The notes: generated by a model from the letters alone, not told the origin. A stretch of DNA of 64,000 nt from Acanthochlamys bracteata (GCA_019914995.1 CM034138.1:2480001-2544000); one strand, 5' to 3'. Shown: positions 28,324 through 42,776, counted from the first letter of the stretch. Numbers and translations are program-made.

Positions 28324-31300
28324 TTAGACGTGCACACTGTTACCATTAGCATAGAAGGTACCATTCAGTAAGCCATTCACAGTTCCATTTAAATGTCCAT
28401 TTTGGTATGGTCTATGTATTACAACACCATTCTTCAGAGCAAGTTTGTTCGGTGATTTGCTGACCAGACTTCTACTTTGGAGTAAGGCATCTGAATGTTT
28501 GCAAGATGCATCTATGAGGCCTGTCAAAAATTAGAGAAGAGAATGATAGCTGAAGACACATCTAAGAACATAGGTCTTCAACAAGTATAAGACTCCATAT
28601 TAAAAGAAAGTGGTAGTTCATCCATAGAACATAGTCAGGGAATGTCGGATGATAGCTGAAGACACATCTAAGAAACACCTATGGATGGTGAAAAATCACA
28701 AGAACTATAACTTTTTTGTAAAGTATGAAAGGCCCATCAATGACAACCCTAGAACTATAATTTATGTAAAGTATGAAAGACCCGTCAATGACAATTCCAG
28801 ACTATCACCTTATTATGTAGTCAGTGAAAGTGAGAAAGGGAGAAAATGTGGATGACCATCTTTCAACGAACAATCATGCACACACTAGGTCCTACACTCG
28901 GGATCTCAAAAGCAATATCCTGAATAAGAGATTTCTCTCTTACCTAATATCACAATCATCATTACATGCTTCTCACTTGACAACATTAGGCCGATGTCTT
29001 ACCTAAGAAAAGCGGAGATGGTTTTCCAGGTCTAGACTTGAACTCTGGATGAAACTGGACCCCAACATAAAAAGGATGTGAAGGCAATTCAACAATCTGC
29101 ATGAACATGTCCACGGAGATGTCAAACACTATCACAGAGATTGTGGCATAAAAAGAAAGCAGATGAGAGACTAGCATGAGTACCTCCATCCTTCTGCCAC
29201 TTTCGTCCCTACCAACAAATGATAGACCAGCCATTTCAAGTTCCAAGACCATATCAGGGTTCACCTGGCAATGGATTGGAAAGCATTTTCACAGTAGGAA
29301 TGACAAAATATACTTTAATAAAAATTGGTTACAGTATTTCAATGACGAAATTCAAACACGAACCTCATATCTGTGCCGATGTCTTTCATCCACATAATTG
29401 GTATTGCCATACCTAGTAGGAAAGAAGAATGCATATAAAATAATACACATTTATACGGATAAAAACAAGTTGGTGAAAACAAATCATATATCTTTTCAAG
29501 GGTCAATGTATTCCTACAGTTTCACTGATTTACAGTCCATAGTATGAAAATATGTCCTCCTTGATCCAAGTCGCATTGTTCCGCCCATTTGTGTTTTTGA
29601 ACCCTGCAAATGTTGATGCACACCGGATTGTGTCAACTTGGAATAAAATGAAGAAAATACTTAAAAATAGGGTCACTGAAGAATATACTTCTGGCATAAA
29701 AATGACACAAGGGGTTGTTGTGTTTTCATCAAATTCTGTGCTGTTTGCATCATTAAATTTCAAAACAGAACGAGCAAATTCAATCACAACAACTTGCATG
29801 CCCAAGCAGATGCCAAGAAATGGAACACTGTTTTCACGAGCATATTTAGCTGCAAGGACCTTCCCTTGCACCCCTCGATCCCCAAAACCTCCTGGGATCA
29901 ATACACCATGAGCACCCTGACAAAAGGTATCAATGAGATGATTGCAGAAGAAAGCCTCAAGTTACTATTGAGAGTTTGCTTTTTTCTTTTTTTTATTATT
30001 ATTATTTTTTAAGAACATAGGATTCAAAGGCACAAGAAATTTCTTAACCTTTAGAAGTCTCCAACCTGCTTCATGAGCATCAGGTGCCTGTAAACAGTTA
30101 TGCCACGTGAGCCCATAATCTCACACAGCTAGCTACAAGAAATTTAAAAAATGATGGGCATGAAATACCTTTGACGCAGTTGCATCTTCAAGATCGGTAG
30201 AATTAACCCACTCCAATACAAGTTTTCTATGCAAAGCAAGAGAAGCATGGAGAAGAGCCTGCAATCATTGGAAACATAAGAAGATAAACAGACACTGGCG
30301 AACCCGCGGTAGACAGAATTCTCAAAAAAATTTCCTTTGTAGGGCTTCTACGTTTAATCAATTACAGGTTTACTTAGGAAATATAAATCAGCACCAAAAC
30401 ATACGGAGACAAAATACATGTCAACAGACAATATTATCAGAATAATACTATTTGATGGAGAAACAATTCCCAGAGTAATAAAATAAGAGAAGAAGTACAG
30501 CTAGAAATAACTAGACAAAAACGATTTGCTTAGATAGATGTTTCCAAAATCAGTAAAAGGATCAGATAAGCTATAAGTAGTCTGGAACAAAGAAATGAAG
30601 AGTTGTGGCATTAGCATTGGAAAGAGGAGGGGAAGTAACTAAGTTTCAACTTTAAAAGAGAGAGTGAGAGACAGGTGTATAAAGGAACAAACCTTTGTTA
30701 CTGAAAGGTAACAATCAGAGAGGCCAGTATACTTCACAACCACAGCAATCCGGACCTGAAAGTTGAAATATGGTTTAAGTCAAAGGCAAGTATAGGATAT
30801 TAAACCCTATAGTAATTGCGCAGTCAGAAAGTCATGTCAACCGGATTAGGCATTGCATCCAAGGTGTCGTATATTTTAGCTCTGGCAGTCCATTCCTCTA
30901 GCACGGGCTCCTTCGCAACACTGCAGTAGTTAGGGAAATTATATTGACATTCAAAGACTAGAATTCCCCTTTCACACATACTTCATAGAGAAAGTAAATT
31001 CTAAAGCAACATTGTACCTGAGAAGGTTCAGTTCTTTCAAGATAGCTTCATGTGCCTTCTGGTCCTGATCATGTACATGTGGAACAACATATTTAGCGAA
31101 CTGTTGCAATATATTACCTCAGCAGTCAACAGATCGAAATGGATATAGTTTGTACTCTTACCCGTAAAAGTAAAGGGACGTGCCATATATTGGAAACATC
31201 ATAAAGGGTCATGATATTTGAGGCCTGCAGAGATAATTCCTTAATGTCAACATAAGTTGTACAAACCCATTGGATATCATAATCGATCATAGAAGTAAGA

Positions 31301-34300
31301 AAAATACCGAAACATGGCAAAATTGTGAGAGCTTTGCTTTGACATTTTCCTCCAGAGGCTGCATAAAGCAGTTGACATCAATATTTTGCAAGTGCTTAAA
31401 ATAGAAGGATCACAAAATAAAACCTAAAGACTGAAAGACCCAAACTAAATGAGCTTCCTGACCTTAGAACTACGACAAGCCAGAATATTAGGTGTCAATC
31501 CAAGTCCTCTTAGATCTCTAACACTGTGCTGGGTTGGCTTAGTCTTCTGCAAATTTAATTGGTGGGCGTAAGACTATAGAAACACCGGTACAGAAATACA
31601 TACAAATAGATGCGACGTACCTGTTCACCAACTACATTTAAGACAGGAACTAAACTGACATGAACAAGACAAAAATTTCCTGGTCCTGCAAGAAGATTCC
31701 ATGACCATATATGTAAGGAAACACAATTAAGATAATCAGCTTGGAAGCAAAATTGCATAGACTTCTAAAGCACAAGCTCCTTACCTACGCGGTAAGAGAA
31801 CTGCCCCAAAGCTTCAATAAAAGCCATGGACTCAATATCCCCTGCATATTTAGATACCATAGTGATTATGCTATCTGCCTGAACTGTCCTTAGAACTAAG
31901 AAAATTCCAGCAAGTATTGAAATTCAGAAATTGAACGTTTGCAGGTTGCAGCTCAAGCACTTCCAATTTTTGAAATCATAACAGGAGATGTTTTATGTTT
32001 TGAAAATAACCTATAGTTCCGCCAAGTTCTATGACACAAACATCAGCTGGTCCATCTTTGCCATCCACAGGTATGATTGCAACCCGTTCAATCCACTCTT
32101 GTATGGCATCTGTTATGTGAGGCACAACCTTGAAAATATGTAACAAAAACAAAGGTTAGCATCAAAGAACAATGTCTAAAAGGAGTACAATATTGTGACA
32201 GAAGTTTCAGCACACCTGAACTGTCTTTCCTAGGTAATCTCCCCTTCTCTCTCTGTCAATGACAGCCTTAAAACCAAGAGAGAAGCTATGAGTACATGGA
32301 GCATGAATACAAAATATTAACTAGGAAACTTAGAACAAATCATTCTAATTACCCTATAAATTTTCCCAGCTGTGATATTATTGTCACAAGTCAACTTGTG
32401 GTCCAGAAACCGTTCATAGTTTCCAAGATCCAGATCAACCTAGAAGGAAGGCCAACAGAATTTCAATTCATAAGGAACAATATTGACAAAAACACTACCA
32501 TTCCCGTCGTGTAGGACAAAACAAAAGGCATAATCTCTTATTCTTGCATACACATTTTCTGCACAAAACTAAAGCTCACTGCCCTCGAAGGAAGCATGAA
32601 TTCTTCACAGACAGAATTCCATTCTAGAAGGTATGTGTTGAGTAAATATGCAAATACTAGACTTTCGGCTGTGAAGTTAAGTAAATAATCAGTTTGAAAA
32701 GCATAAGGATTGATAAAGCGTAAGCAAGCAAATGATAACTTTCTATTAATTGGCCAACAGATCGAGGGGAAAGGGTCATTTTGTGGGGCTGGGGGTGGGA
32801 AAGAAAAGGGAATCACTTATTTCACCTGTTATGAGAATACAGAAAGCGGAAAGTGAGTGGCTATTACAGGTTAAACTTAGACAAGCAGTAGGAATAAAAA
32901 GTAAACTACTACTTGGTAGAAGAACAAGTGCATTTACCTCGCCTCCATCCTCCAAAACAAACACTTCCCCATGCTCAGATGGTGACATCGTCCCAGCATC
33001 AACATTAAAATAGGGATCTGCAGGTTCGTATACAAAAAGATGTAATCACGACATATAAAACCAAAAAAAAAAAGAGAAAAGTTAGACATTACCACAAATC
33101 AGATTTGAACCTTAGAGGATAACGAGAATTTAAAAAAAAATTCCTAGTGCAGCCGAATCCTTGACTTTATCCACTTGCATGCTTTAGACTATAGATGCAA
33201 AAACACAAATTCAAGTGCTGAAGCAAGAAAGAAAGGAAGAAAGTATCTAAGTAGACTTTTTTGTATAACTCAAACAGGAACAGAGAGAATGAAATAATGA
33301 CTGTTTTTAGCTGTCATCTTCAGCTTCAACTTTGATTAAAATCAACAAAGCAAAGGAAGATGGAGCGGCAAGTCACCATCAGCTAGCGTCAAGTCAAGAT
33401 TAACATGAGAACATAGTGAAGTCCAATACTACTAGAAGACAGAGAAAAAACACCATGGACTACAAAGGAACAATTTCTTCTTTCTTTTTGGTTTCTAGAG
33501 TTTGCTACAATTGAGTTCTTTTTGCTACAGGTGAAATTAGTGCTACTAATTCCATGTCGTAACACCAGCTGTCCTAGGAGTATATATAGCACATTCCACA
33601 GCAGCAAAACACATTAGCTGAAGAAAATCTCCTTGTTGTGCATGCTCAGATTACACAACTAATCATTCTTATTCATCACAAACCAGTCAGCAAGATCGGA
33701 CGTAAACAACTACCTAACAGATCCAAAATTCAGATTAATGGAAATCTTAATGATAACACCACAAAACTAGTACAACCTTCAGACACCATAGCAAATTCAA
33801 AGCGCTCGCGATTGCAAAATAACTCAATTCTTCGTTCAATTGAAATACAAAATGCAACAGTGCCGATAATTGCAATGCTCTCGTTCAATGAGAAGCTGTC
33901 GTATACATAAGGGGGGAAAAAAGCAGAAACCATATACACAAAAAAAATTCAAGGTGCATTAACAAAATGGACGAACTAATGAACGATCAACTCCACGGAA
34001 GTAGACCGTCTAATCATTTAAATCCAAAAAATAGAAGGGGAAAAAAAATTCCAAGCACTCCATTAGCTAAACAGAGTTTAAACCGCAAAACCATAAAAAC
34101 TAACCCCACTATCTTTTCTGTAGAAGAAATCAAACCAATCCCCAGCAAAAAAAAAAAACAAATGCAAATCAAAAGAAACAAAAAGAAAAACTTAACAGAA
34201 AGAATAATGAGTAATGGTTGAGCATATACCAATCTTAATAGAAGTAACACGAAGGCCGCAAGCCTTGAGTAGGACACCAATACTGCTCGCCGTCACACCT

Positions 34301-34347
34301 TTACCCAGCCCGCTAACCACTCCCCCGGTCACCAAGACGTACTTCAT
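28324..34347 (-). CDS. CTPS: CTP synthase (glutamine-hydrolysing)
   Basis: Makes CTP from UTP, ATP and glutamine, the last step of de novo pyrimidine synthesis, in the cytosol (sometimes as filaments). Twenty-one exons: 34347-34230, 33017-32938, 32439-32353, 32266-32216, 32128-32011, 31841-31785, 31685-31621, 31546-31463, 31358-31308, 31224-31162, 31064-31018, 30920-30842, 30755-30693, 30258-30169, 30087-30049, 29916-29689, 29603-29518, 29412-29364, 29264-29184, 29096-29003, 28520-28324. All are GT-AG and in phase, 608 aa. The synthetase P-loop reads [17 protein letters not shown] near residue 10; [13 protein letters not shown] and [11 protein letters not shown] are intact. The glutamine amidotransferase half has its nucleophile elbow FLGICLGMQ (Cys401) and the His/Glu pair in FHPEF (His528, Glu530). 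The C-terminus is an Asn-Gly-rich tail. Arabidopsis At3g12670 is the probable orthologue. Confidence 0.97.
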
Positions 34348-35489
34348 CACTCTTTCTCTGTTGTTACTGTTGTTGCTATGTGTTGAGAGAGAAAGCTCGC
34401 TGTCTCGCTTGGGCTCGGCTGCGCCAAAATAGAAAAACAAACAAGGAAAAGAAGTGAAGAGGAGTTTTCAAAGAGGAGCGGCGAGGATGGAGAGATGAGA
34501 TTGATGATGCGGGGGATTAAATACTCTTCCTCTATGCGACTATTCTTGCTCCCACCCAACTTTCCTTCTGAAAATAAAGTATCAAATAAAAAGGACTTTT
34601 TAGTGTATAGTTTTTCAAAACAATAATAATAATAATAGCGCGTTTTAATTATACCGAAAGTAAATTTTATAAAATTGAATTGTGTGAAATTAAAGTTCGA
34701 CAAAATTAAAATCGATAAAATTAAAATTCAGAATGGTAATCGAAATATATAAAATAAATTTTAGAATTAGATTTGATGAAAGTAAAATTTAATACAAAAA
34801 TAAAAATTAATTTAAAGTGATAATTAAATACATGAAATGATGAAAGTTAAAATATAAAAAAAATAAATTTTTTATAATTGAAAAAATACCCTAATAAAAA
34901 TTATCAGTATAATCATAGAAATATCTGTACACATATTTATTTTTAAATCCGCCGTCCATTTTTATACATCTAACTTCAGAGCGGTGTGGCTCTTTGGTAC
35001 TATAGAAGAGGACTTCAGTCTCCTAGCATTTTCTCTTAATTTTTTACAAATATTGCACAATTTTATTCTTTATTTTGATACTTTATGAATTTTTAATATG
35101 ATATCAAAGTTTGATATGTTCATACACATGTACTACACATAACTGCATGACGTATATTCATATTTTACGTGAGATTGAATATTAAAAAGACTATTTAAGT
35201 TTATTTAATTTGAATATGTTATTTATTTCAAAATAATTCGGAAGTAAATTTGAAAAACAAAATTTAAAAGTAAATTATTAAAAGTAACTTTGTGAAAGTA
35301 ATTTATGAAAGTGCATAAAGAAATATTTAGAAAGTAACTTTTTGATTAAAAAATTCACCTTTTGAGTGAAGTAAAACAAACTTTTATTAATTTGGATTTC
35401 AATTATGTAGCATGCATAAACAGACATCCGAAAGAATAGTTTTTAAAATAAAGCACACGTAATTCACATCTAATAACACACTTTTTATT

Positions 35490-35735
35490 TGGAAAACTTT
35501 TCTTTCTCAACGTTTTATTTCATATTTTTTAATAAAATTTTTTAAATATTGTTAAAATATTTTTAAATTTTTATAAATACAAAAAAAATTTTACGTCATT
35601 AAAATTTTTTATAATTATCTTTTTATAATTCTTTTTAAAATAAAAAAATAAAACTTATTTTTAAATAATTTTTTAAATAATTTTTTTTTTTAAAAACTTT
35701 TTTTAATAAGCATTTCCAAACATTCCTCGGAGAAG
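35490..35735. repeat. AT-rich MITE-like repeat, copy A
   Basis: Shares ordered blocks with copies at 40880-41085 and 62830-63060: ATTTTTTAATAAAATTTT, then AAAAAAAATTTTACGTCAT, then AATAAAACTTATTTTT, ending in AAGCATTTCCAAACATTCCT. The last words read outward as a terminal motif. No coding capacity. Class not determined. Confidence 0.5.
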
Positions 35736-38700
35736 TAACCGTGAGTTAAGTGATGATGTAAAAGCTTCAGAAATATTTTTTAAAGATTAAGATTTGATTT
35801 ATAATTATAAGAAACACTACTATGCTGCCCCTAGAATTTGTAAGGTTAGTTATGTGGCAATTAAGTTTCCATTGGGAGGATTTTGGTTGCATAATCAATA
35901 TGTTGGTGGCATGAAAACTGCGTTGCACCATTTCTAATTTGTTATGTAATATTTTACGAAAGGGGAATTTAATCACTCCATAGTTTACTTTAGAAAGCGT
36001 TTAAAAGTACTTATAAAATTAAAAAAATTTAAAGAAAATATTTTTATTTTTTAAAAAATAAAAATATATAATAAAAATTTTACTATATATAATTATTTTA
36101 TATATTTTAAAATTTTAAATATTTATAAAAAATATATATATATTATAAAATAAAAAATTGAAAGGAAGTTTAAAATGCAATTCCAAACGTATTCTAGCTG
36201 TCTACTTGCAAAAGAAATACTATACTTGCAAAAGAATTATAATTTTGCAGTTAAAATCTTTTAGTGTACGTGCGAAGCATTGGAAATTATGCTCACAAAA
36301 AACAAAGGTCGAAGTACGTACTTATAAAGGAAAGATAAGAAATTTCTGAAATAAAAAATTAAACAAGAGTTTGATTAGTATTTATTAACGCTGATTTTTA
36401 TTTTAAAAAATTTTTTTATTTTTTATAAATTTTTTAAAATTTTTTATTTTTATTTTTAAATTTAAAAAACAAATAAACTATATCGTATATAATATTATCA
36501 ACTCAAAAAATAAAACATATTTAAAACTTATTTTAAGTCGCTCTCAAATATCCCATTTAGTAATCAATTAATTGATACAATCACAGACAATAAAAAAATT
36601 AGTTGGGTAACAAACAAGTGACTTGCTTGATCAGGCCTTTTATTCTTTCATGACGAAAATTGGTCTGGAATGATTTTGACAGTGCATTACTTTTAACTAT
36701 TCACTTCTGAAATAAGATTTTGATTATGGCATAGTTCTTATCTTATGTACACTTTTAAAAATGTAAGTGGATCTTCTTCTTTTTTTTTCCTTCTTAATTC
36801 AGTATTAAAGTGCAAGTCCTTAATGCCAGCTGCCTTTGATATAATGCTTTATACATGCATGAGACGCATATATTCCTTGTATCGTACGTAATCAGAAGGT
36901 TTTAGAAAGAGCAGTTTTTTCTTTTGTTTTTAATACGCCTTTTTCACGCATTATCTTTTAGGTACTTTATTTGTTTTTTTCTGTTAATAGCTTTTGACTA
37001 ATTGAAGGTAATTAAAGCGAGTCATTTGAAAATCACAACGAACTGACTATTATATATATGATTTCTTTTCATGACTAAAAATTTCTCTGGTTTTTTCGAT
37101 CGGTTGGTAGAAGGACATACCACGTTCATACGATGATCGCTAATTAAGGTTTTCAATTTTCTAGTTTGGCGAGAAGGTTGGTGAGTAACTCTCTCAGATA
37201 ACATTTTGATCGGATGAAAATGACGTTTAGTAGTATTTATAAAATAAAATTTTTTTAAAATAAAAAATAATTTTATTTGTTTATTTTAAAAAAGTAATAG
37301 AAATGTTTAATAAAAATATTTTATTACTTAAAATTTTTTATATTTTTTAAATTTTTAAATAAAAATTTTAAATATATATTAAAAAATATATAAAAATTAA
37401 AAAATATTGTTGACGAAACATACCGTCAAACAGGCTCAATTATTTATAAACATAAAATTACCATCACACTATTACGCCTAATTTTATTAAAAAAAAATCC
37501 AGACACATTACGACTGTGATATTGTCGTATAAAATCTTTTTTTTTAATACCCGAGAGAAGAAAATAAAGATAAAACACAACAATTGTAATTACATTTTTA
37601 GAATGCATTTAATTTAAAGTTAGAATACATTGCTTCAATTAAAATATATAAAACAAACTTTAACGTCTAAATAATGTTTCCTTTTGAGACTAATACAATC
37701 GTCACATTGACTAAAAACTTAAATTATTTAGATCACGAATCATATTAACTTGCAAAATAGAATAACACTCCCATTTTGACTCCCACTAATTTTGGTGGTA
37801 CCATCTTATATATAGATGTGACAGCAAGGATATATATAAATAATACTGTTAAAATTGAATTAAATTTTTATATTTATTATAATTAAAAAATAATATTTAT
37901 AATAATTTTTAGTACTAAAAAATAAGTTATGAGATAAAAGAAATTAAAGTTTAACTTTGAATGAAATATGAAGATTTTTTTAAAAAGTGATTTTTAAAAA
38001 TGTAATTTTTAAAATATTTTTTTTAAATACGAACTAAAAAATTATATAATTTTTGTCAATTATTATACGTGTAGTAGGAGAAAGTATATTCCAAAACTAC
38101 AACCAACAGCACAGAACTTTTGTCACATTTGCTTTCGGAAAGTTGTGTATGATGTGGCTAATGACATAATGTTAAGTACAAATTATCTTTGCAAGTATAT
38201 TGCCTCTCTAATGAAGAAAAGCATATAATATAAAAGGATTGTGTACTAGGTTCTTATTGTATGTTTCTCATTAGAAAGATCGATCCACTATCTTGAAATT
38301 TTTTTTGATACTTCCATCCATCGAGCTTTCATGCTTTTATTTACAGACGTTCGATAAGGTTCTTTCCTAAGCTTTTGTCCTTTGTTTGAAAGTACTTTTT
38401 TATAAATTAAAAATATTTTTAAAAAATAATATTAGTTTTTAATTGAATAAAAAATAAAAATATTTTATAATATAAAAATATTTTATATTTTATTTAAAAA
38501 ATGTTTATAAAATATTATATAAATTTATAAAAAATAAAATAAAAATGAATGAAAAATAATTTTAAACGGCATATATTGAATATTATGGTCCTCAACCAAA
38601 TATCCACAATTAACTTGAGCGATAAAAACACTCTACTAAACAAAATAGTATGTGGATTCGAATTTCGGTGTTTCAAAAATAAAGAGACCCTTTCAAAATG

Positions 38701-40879
38701 CATGCTATTTGAAGTAGTGGCATTCTACCTGAAAACCTTTGTACAGTACTAACCAAAATTATAAGCTATCATACACGTGGAGTAGAGCACTTTCAGTATT
38801 GCCAAAATTTAGTAGAACAAATTATATACCCTACAGATCTCCACATGCAAGTGAAGCTTCATACCAAAAACCCCCTGCTACTGCTGCTGCAGCTAACGAT
38901 AGTAGCAGAGCAAGGTGCTGCTATGCATGTGAAGCAAATTATATGCTATGCACTTACTCGTTCAGTAGTAGTAGGCCATGTGATAGCCCAGAAGAATATA
39001 ATATATGATGGTGCATGCCATTATTACTCACAAATTTCTGAAAGTTATGCCTCGACAAAAATGGAGCAGAGCAAGCAGATACCCACCACACACGATTAGT
39101 TTGGCTTCATATGATAATATAATAAGATATGGCAGTTGAGTCTCTGCCTCATCATCGATTATTAACGTGATCTTGTAATGCTTAACACAATCAGTCACAT
39201 TCTCCAAATGCTTATATTTCCAAATCAAACCCCGACGAAGTCAACTGAATATATCTTAGGAACGGTAAAACTACAGGCCAATCCTAAACGGTATCCCACT
39301 AACCTGCCCGACTGTCCCCTTAAAATAACTACTAAAAAAAATTAAATAAACCGATTTGAGCCGCTATACCATTAAAAAAAAAGAATATGAAAGTATTTTT
39401 TTCGGTTCCTCCAATGTTTTCCTGTGACATAAACATATAAACTAGAAAAATTAAAAAAAGAAATAATAATTAAACAGAAGCGGTTGGGACTGGAAACCAA
39501 CGGGCGGGGCCTAACTACCAACGGTACCACCTGCTACCCACGTGGTTCTTTCTTAGCCCGCATGTCACGGGCCTCAGAAAACAACAAACAAGGCCGACTA
39601 AACTCTGGGCTCCTTTTAGAGTCTGTACCCGATCAACTAGACCAAAGCTAAAGTGAGCGTCATGAAGGCCTCCACTTGGCTATCTGAGATTCTGACGGAA
39701 TCGTCTTGATTCCAGATAAAACGATTTATGTGGGCCTACCCCCAAATCCGTCTCAGGATAATAAAGCAGATCATAATCAGTCTTCTAATTTTCTTTTGAT
39801 AGTAACTAGTCCCTACGTGTTTATATTTTGAGAGATAAAGGGACAGTGCTTAAATAAAAGTTTTTAAAAATTAAATTTTATTTTAAAATATTAAATATTA
39901 ATTAAATTATTTAATTTAAAATAATAATTTATCTATTAATTATATAATATATATATAATAATATTATAAAAAAATTATTAAAAATATCAGACTTTTTAAG
40001 AGTTCATTTAGTATTCAATTGAAAAAAATATATCCGTTTTCTGATCGCCGGTCTATATCGAACGATATCGAATTTTGCTTCTTTTAGGGGCATCACGATA
40101 GAAGGTACAACAACATTCTTGATGGGACTTGTCTAATGGATATCTTACATGTAAACGCTGGTAATCATCTTAATTACTTAAAGAATTAAGAGTCTGACTT
40201 AATTATCTCTATTACAACATTCTTGATGGGACTTTCCTTAAGCAAGGCAACAAAGGAGCTGTTACGTTCTGTAATTTTTTAAATTTTTATTTCATATCTT
40301 TTAATATATATTTTATAAATATTTAAAAAATTTATTTAAAAATTTAAAAATATAAAATAATTTATAATAATAAACTATTTTTATTATATATTTTTATTTT
40401 TTAAAATAAAAAAATAAAAATATTTTCTAAAAAATAAAAATATTTTTAATTTTAAAAAAATTTATTTTAAAAATACTTCCCAACGCTCCTGTATGTCCAA
40501 TAATATTTTGTCCAATTTTTCTGCTACCAAAGCAAGCTTCATATTAGATGAAAAGTACTCCACATAATAAATTTTTTAATATAAAATTTATTAAAATAAA
40601 GATTATATAATAAATAGTTTATTTGTTTATATTTTAAATTATAGAACTTTTAAAATACTATAAAACTTTATTAAAATATAAAAATTTTAAAATAAAATAA
40701 TATTATAAGTACAAGCAAAACACTTCGGTAATCCTCTTTCCTTATGTCTTTAATGTTTTTTTCTGACGTAATCAAATATTGCAGGAATTTAAATTCCCGT
40801 GACTTTAGATTGGTTTTCAATTTACATAATTTCTTTTATGTTGTTAACAAGGTTTTAGGTAAAACTAATGAATTGGCTA

Positions 40880-41085
40880 AGTTTATAATCTCAATTTTTA
40901 ATTTAATTTTTTAATAAAATATTTAGAATATTTTATATAATTTTTTAAAATTTAAAAATACAAAAAAATTTACATCATGAAATCTTATTATATTTTGAGA
41001 TAAAAATAAGACTTATTTTAAAAATTTTAAAATACACTTTTGTTAGAGAATTTTTTAATAAGTATTTTTTAATATACGCTAGTAG
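40880..41085. repeat. AT-rich MITE-like repeat, copy B
   Basis: Same order of words as copy A: TTTTTTAATAAAATATTT, AAAAAAATTTACATCATGAAA, AAAAATAAGACTTATTTT, then TTTTAATAAGTATTTTTTAAT. The outer end is more degraded than in copy A. Confidence 0.45.
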
Positions 41086-42009
41086 CATTAATTTTGGACC
41101 ACATTTTATTATAATTTAGAGGACCACTAACTGTCTTTGGATTCACGATCGCACAAAGCAGCATATGCAATTTTCTTTAAAAAACAAATTTGTCAATTTG
41201 CATCAGAAACAATTAATTGTTTGCAAAGTTTCCAACACGAAGATTTACTATTGAAAGGAGACGTGCACCTAAGCACATGGAAGAGATAGAACTGCACATG
41301 GAACTGCATGCATTTCCAAGGTAGATGCAATGCATGAATGCATGCATGAACTCATATGGTTCAGTTTCGAATCCATCTATATAATAATTAGATAAAAAAT
41401 TTTCAATCATAATTTGATCTATTTATTTATACGGGTCAAAATTATCAATCCTAACCTAACTTATTTATAACTGGATCAAACTCGGATCGATCCATTTAAT
41501 AATTAAATTATTAAATAAAAATTATAAATATTAATTTTTAATAATAATACATCAAAATTATTAGTTATGATATATTTAAAAAAAAAAAATATTAATTTTG
41601 ACAAATTTATAAATTAAATAAAAATTAGTTTAAATTAAGATAAATTAAAAAAATATATATACAAATTAAATTAAAATTTTTTTCTATTTTTTTTCTAATT
41701 ATTAAGTAATATATACTATATAAATAATTATACGGGTCATTTTCGGGTCAACCCGATCCGAACCTGTTTAAATTTTTCGGATCATTTTCGGGTCGATCCG
41801 AAATCGACCAAAATTGACTAAGACTTGATCCGAACCCGATTTTTTCGGATCAAATTTTCGGATTGGGTCAAAATTTGCCGCCCTTAAATTCGTCTCCGGT
41901 TAATGCTGTCCTTTCTAAGCTTGTAAGGACCATGTTAGTGTTTTCATATCAAACCAGTCAATATGTACTAACACTAAGTCGTTTAATCACTTGCAAATTA
42001 ATCTAAGCT

Positions 42010-42715
42010 AATGATGTAGTATCTGGTTCAGAAAATAAAATGATTGCCTAATTATTTAAAAATTAGTATCTTTCATTTATAAACACATTTATTACAGTAC
42101 TCACTAAATATGGAACTACTAAAAAATATAGATAATTAAGCCCATCAAATTAGAATTTATCTTGAAATTAATTAGTCCGCTTTTATTGGAGCACTATTTC
42201 AGATTCATACTTTACTAATTTAGATCTAATCCATTAAACTAGTTAGTCTTTTTTATTTAGGCCTATCAAATTTTACATGTTACTAATCTAGATATGTCAT
42301 AATTCAAATGCCCAATAATTTTTCACTAATAATGTAGCTGGTGACTCTATTATATCGGGATCTAATATCGATTGTAGGATCAAATTTTTGAGCTAAACTT
42401 ATTGGCTAATTATTTAGAGATTAGCATCTTCTATTTACGAGTACATACTCATTCTAATACTCAGTTAATGTGTGATTATTAAAAAAAATAAATTATTAAA
42501 TCTGTCAAGCTATGATATATTTGGTCCAACACAAAATTGAGTTGTCGGTTCACCTCCAAATTAACTAGTTTGTTTTTTATTTAAACACTATCTGAGATCC
42601 ATATGCTACTAACTCAGATTTAACTCACTAAATTAGTTTGTTTTTTATTTGACCCACCAAATTTTACACTCTACTAACTCATGCCAACTCTAACTTGAAG
42701 GCCCAAAATTTGATG
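42010..42715. repeat. Degenerate tandem duplication of a ~360-base unit
   Basis: Two diverged direct copies. The word ATTGCCTAATTATTTAAAAA at 42043 recurs as ATTGGCTAATTATTTAGAGA at 42401. Later blocks (TTAGTCTTTTTTATTTAGGC and TAGTTTGTTTTTTATTTGAC; ATCAAATTTTACATGTTACT and CCAAATTTTACACTCTACTA; ATGCCCAATAA and AGGCCCAAAAT) follow in the same order. The offset grows from about 358 to 390 because of indels. No coding capacity; origin unknown. Confidence 0.6.
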
Positions 42716-42776
42716 ACGCTTTTATAATTTTCTCCAGTATGTCTATTTTTCCACCATTGTCTAATCATCGTTCTAG

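Larger units (their letters stand above)
34348..42776. other. Gene-poor AT-rich region with MITE-like blocks
   Basis: About 8.4 kb with no supported gene. It begins with the CTP synthase promoter. MITE-like AT-rich blocks occur around 35490-35735, 35990-36150, 36390-36560, 37210-37400, 38390-38560, 39845-40010, 40265-40495 and 40880-41085. A GC-richer island without an open frame lies at about 39480-39740. Repeated CGGATC/GATCCG words fill about 41430-41890, and a tandem duplication occupies about 42010-42715. Confidence 0.6.

Noticed and set aside
38739-39099. Overlapping + strand open frames (84-89 codons)
   Set aside because: Low-complexity Ala/Leu runs from CTG/GCT repeats, no domain, no promoter or splice evidence.
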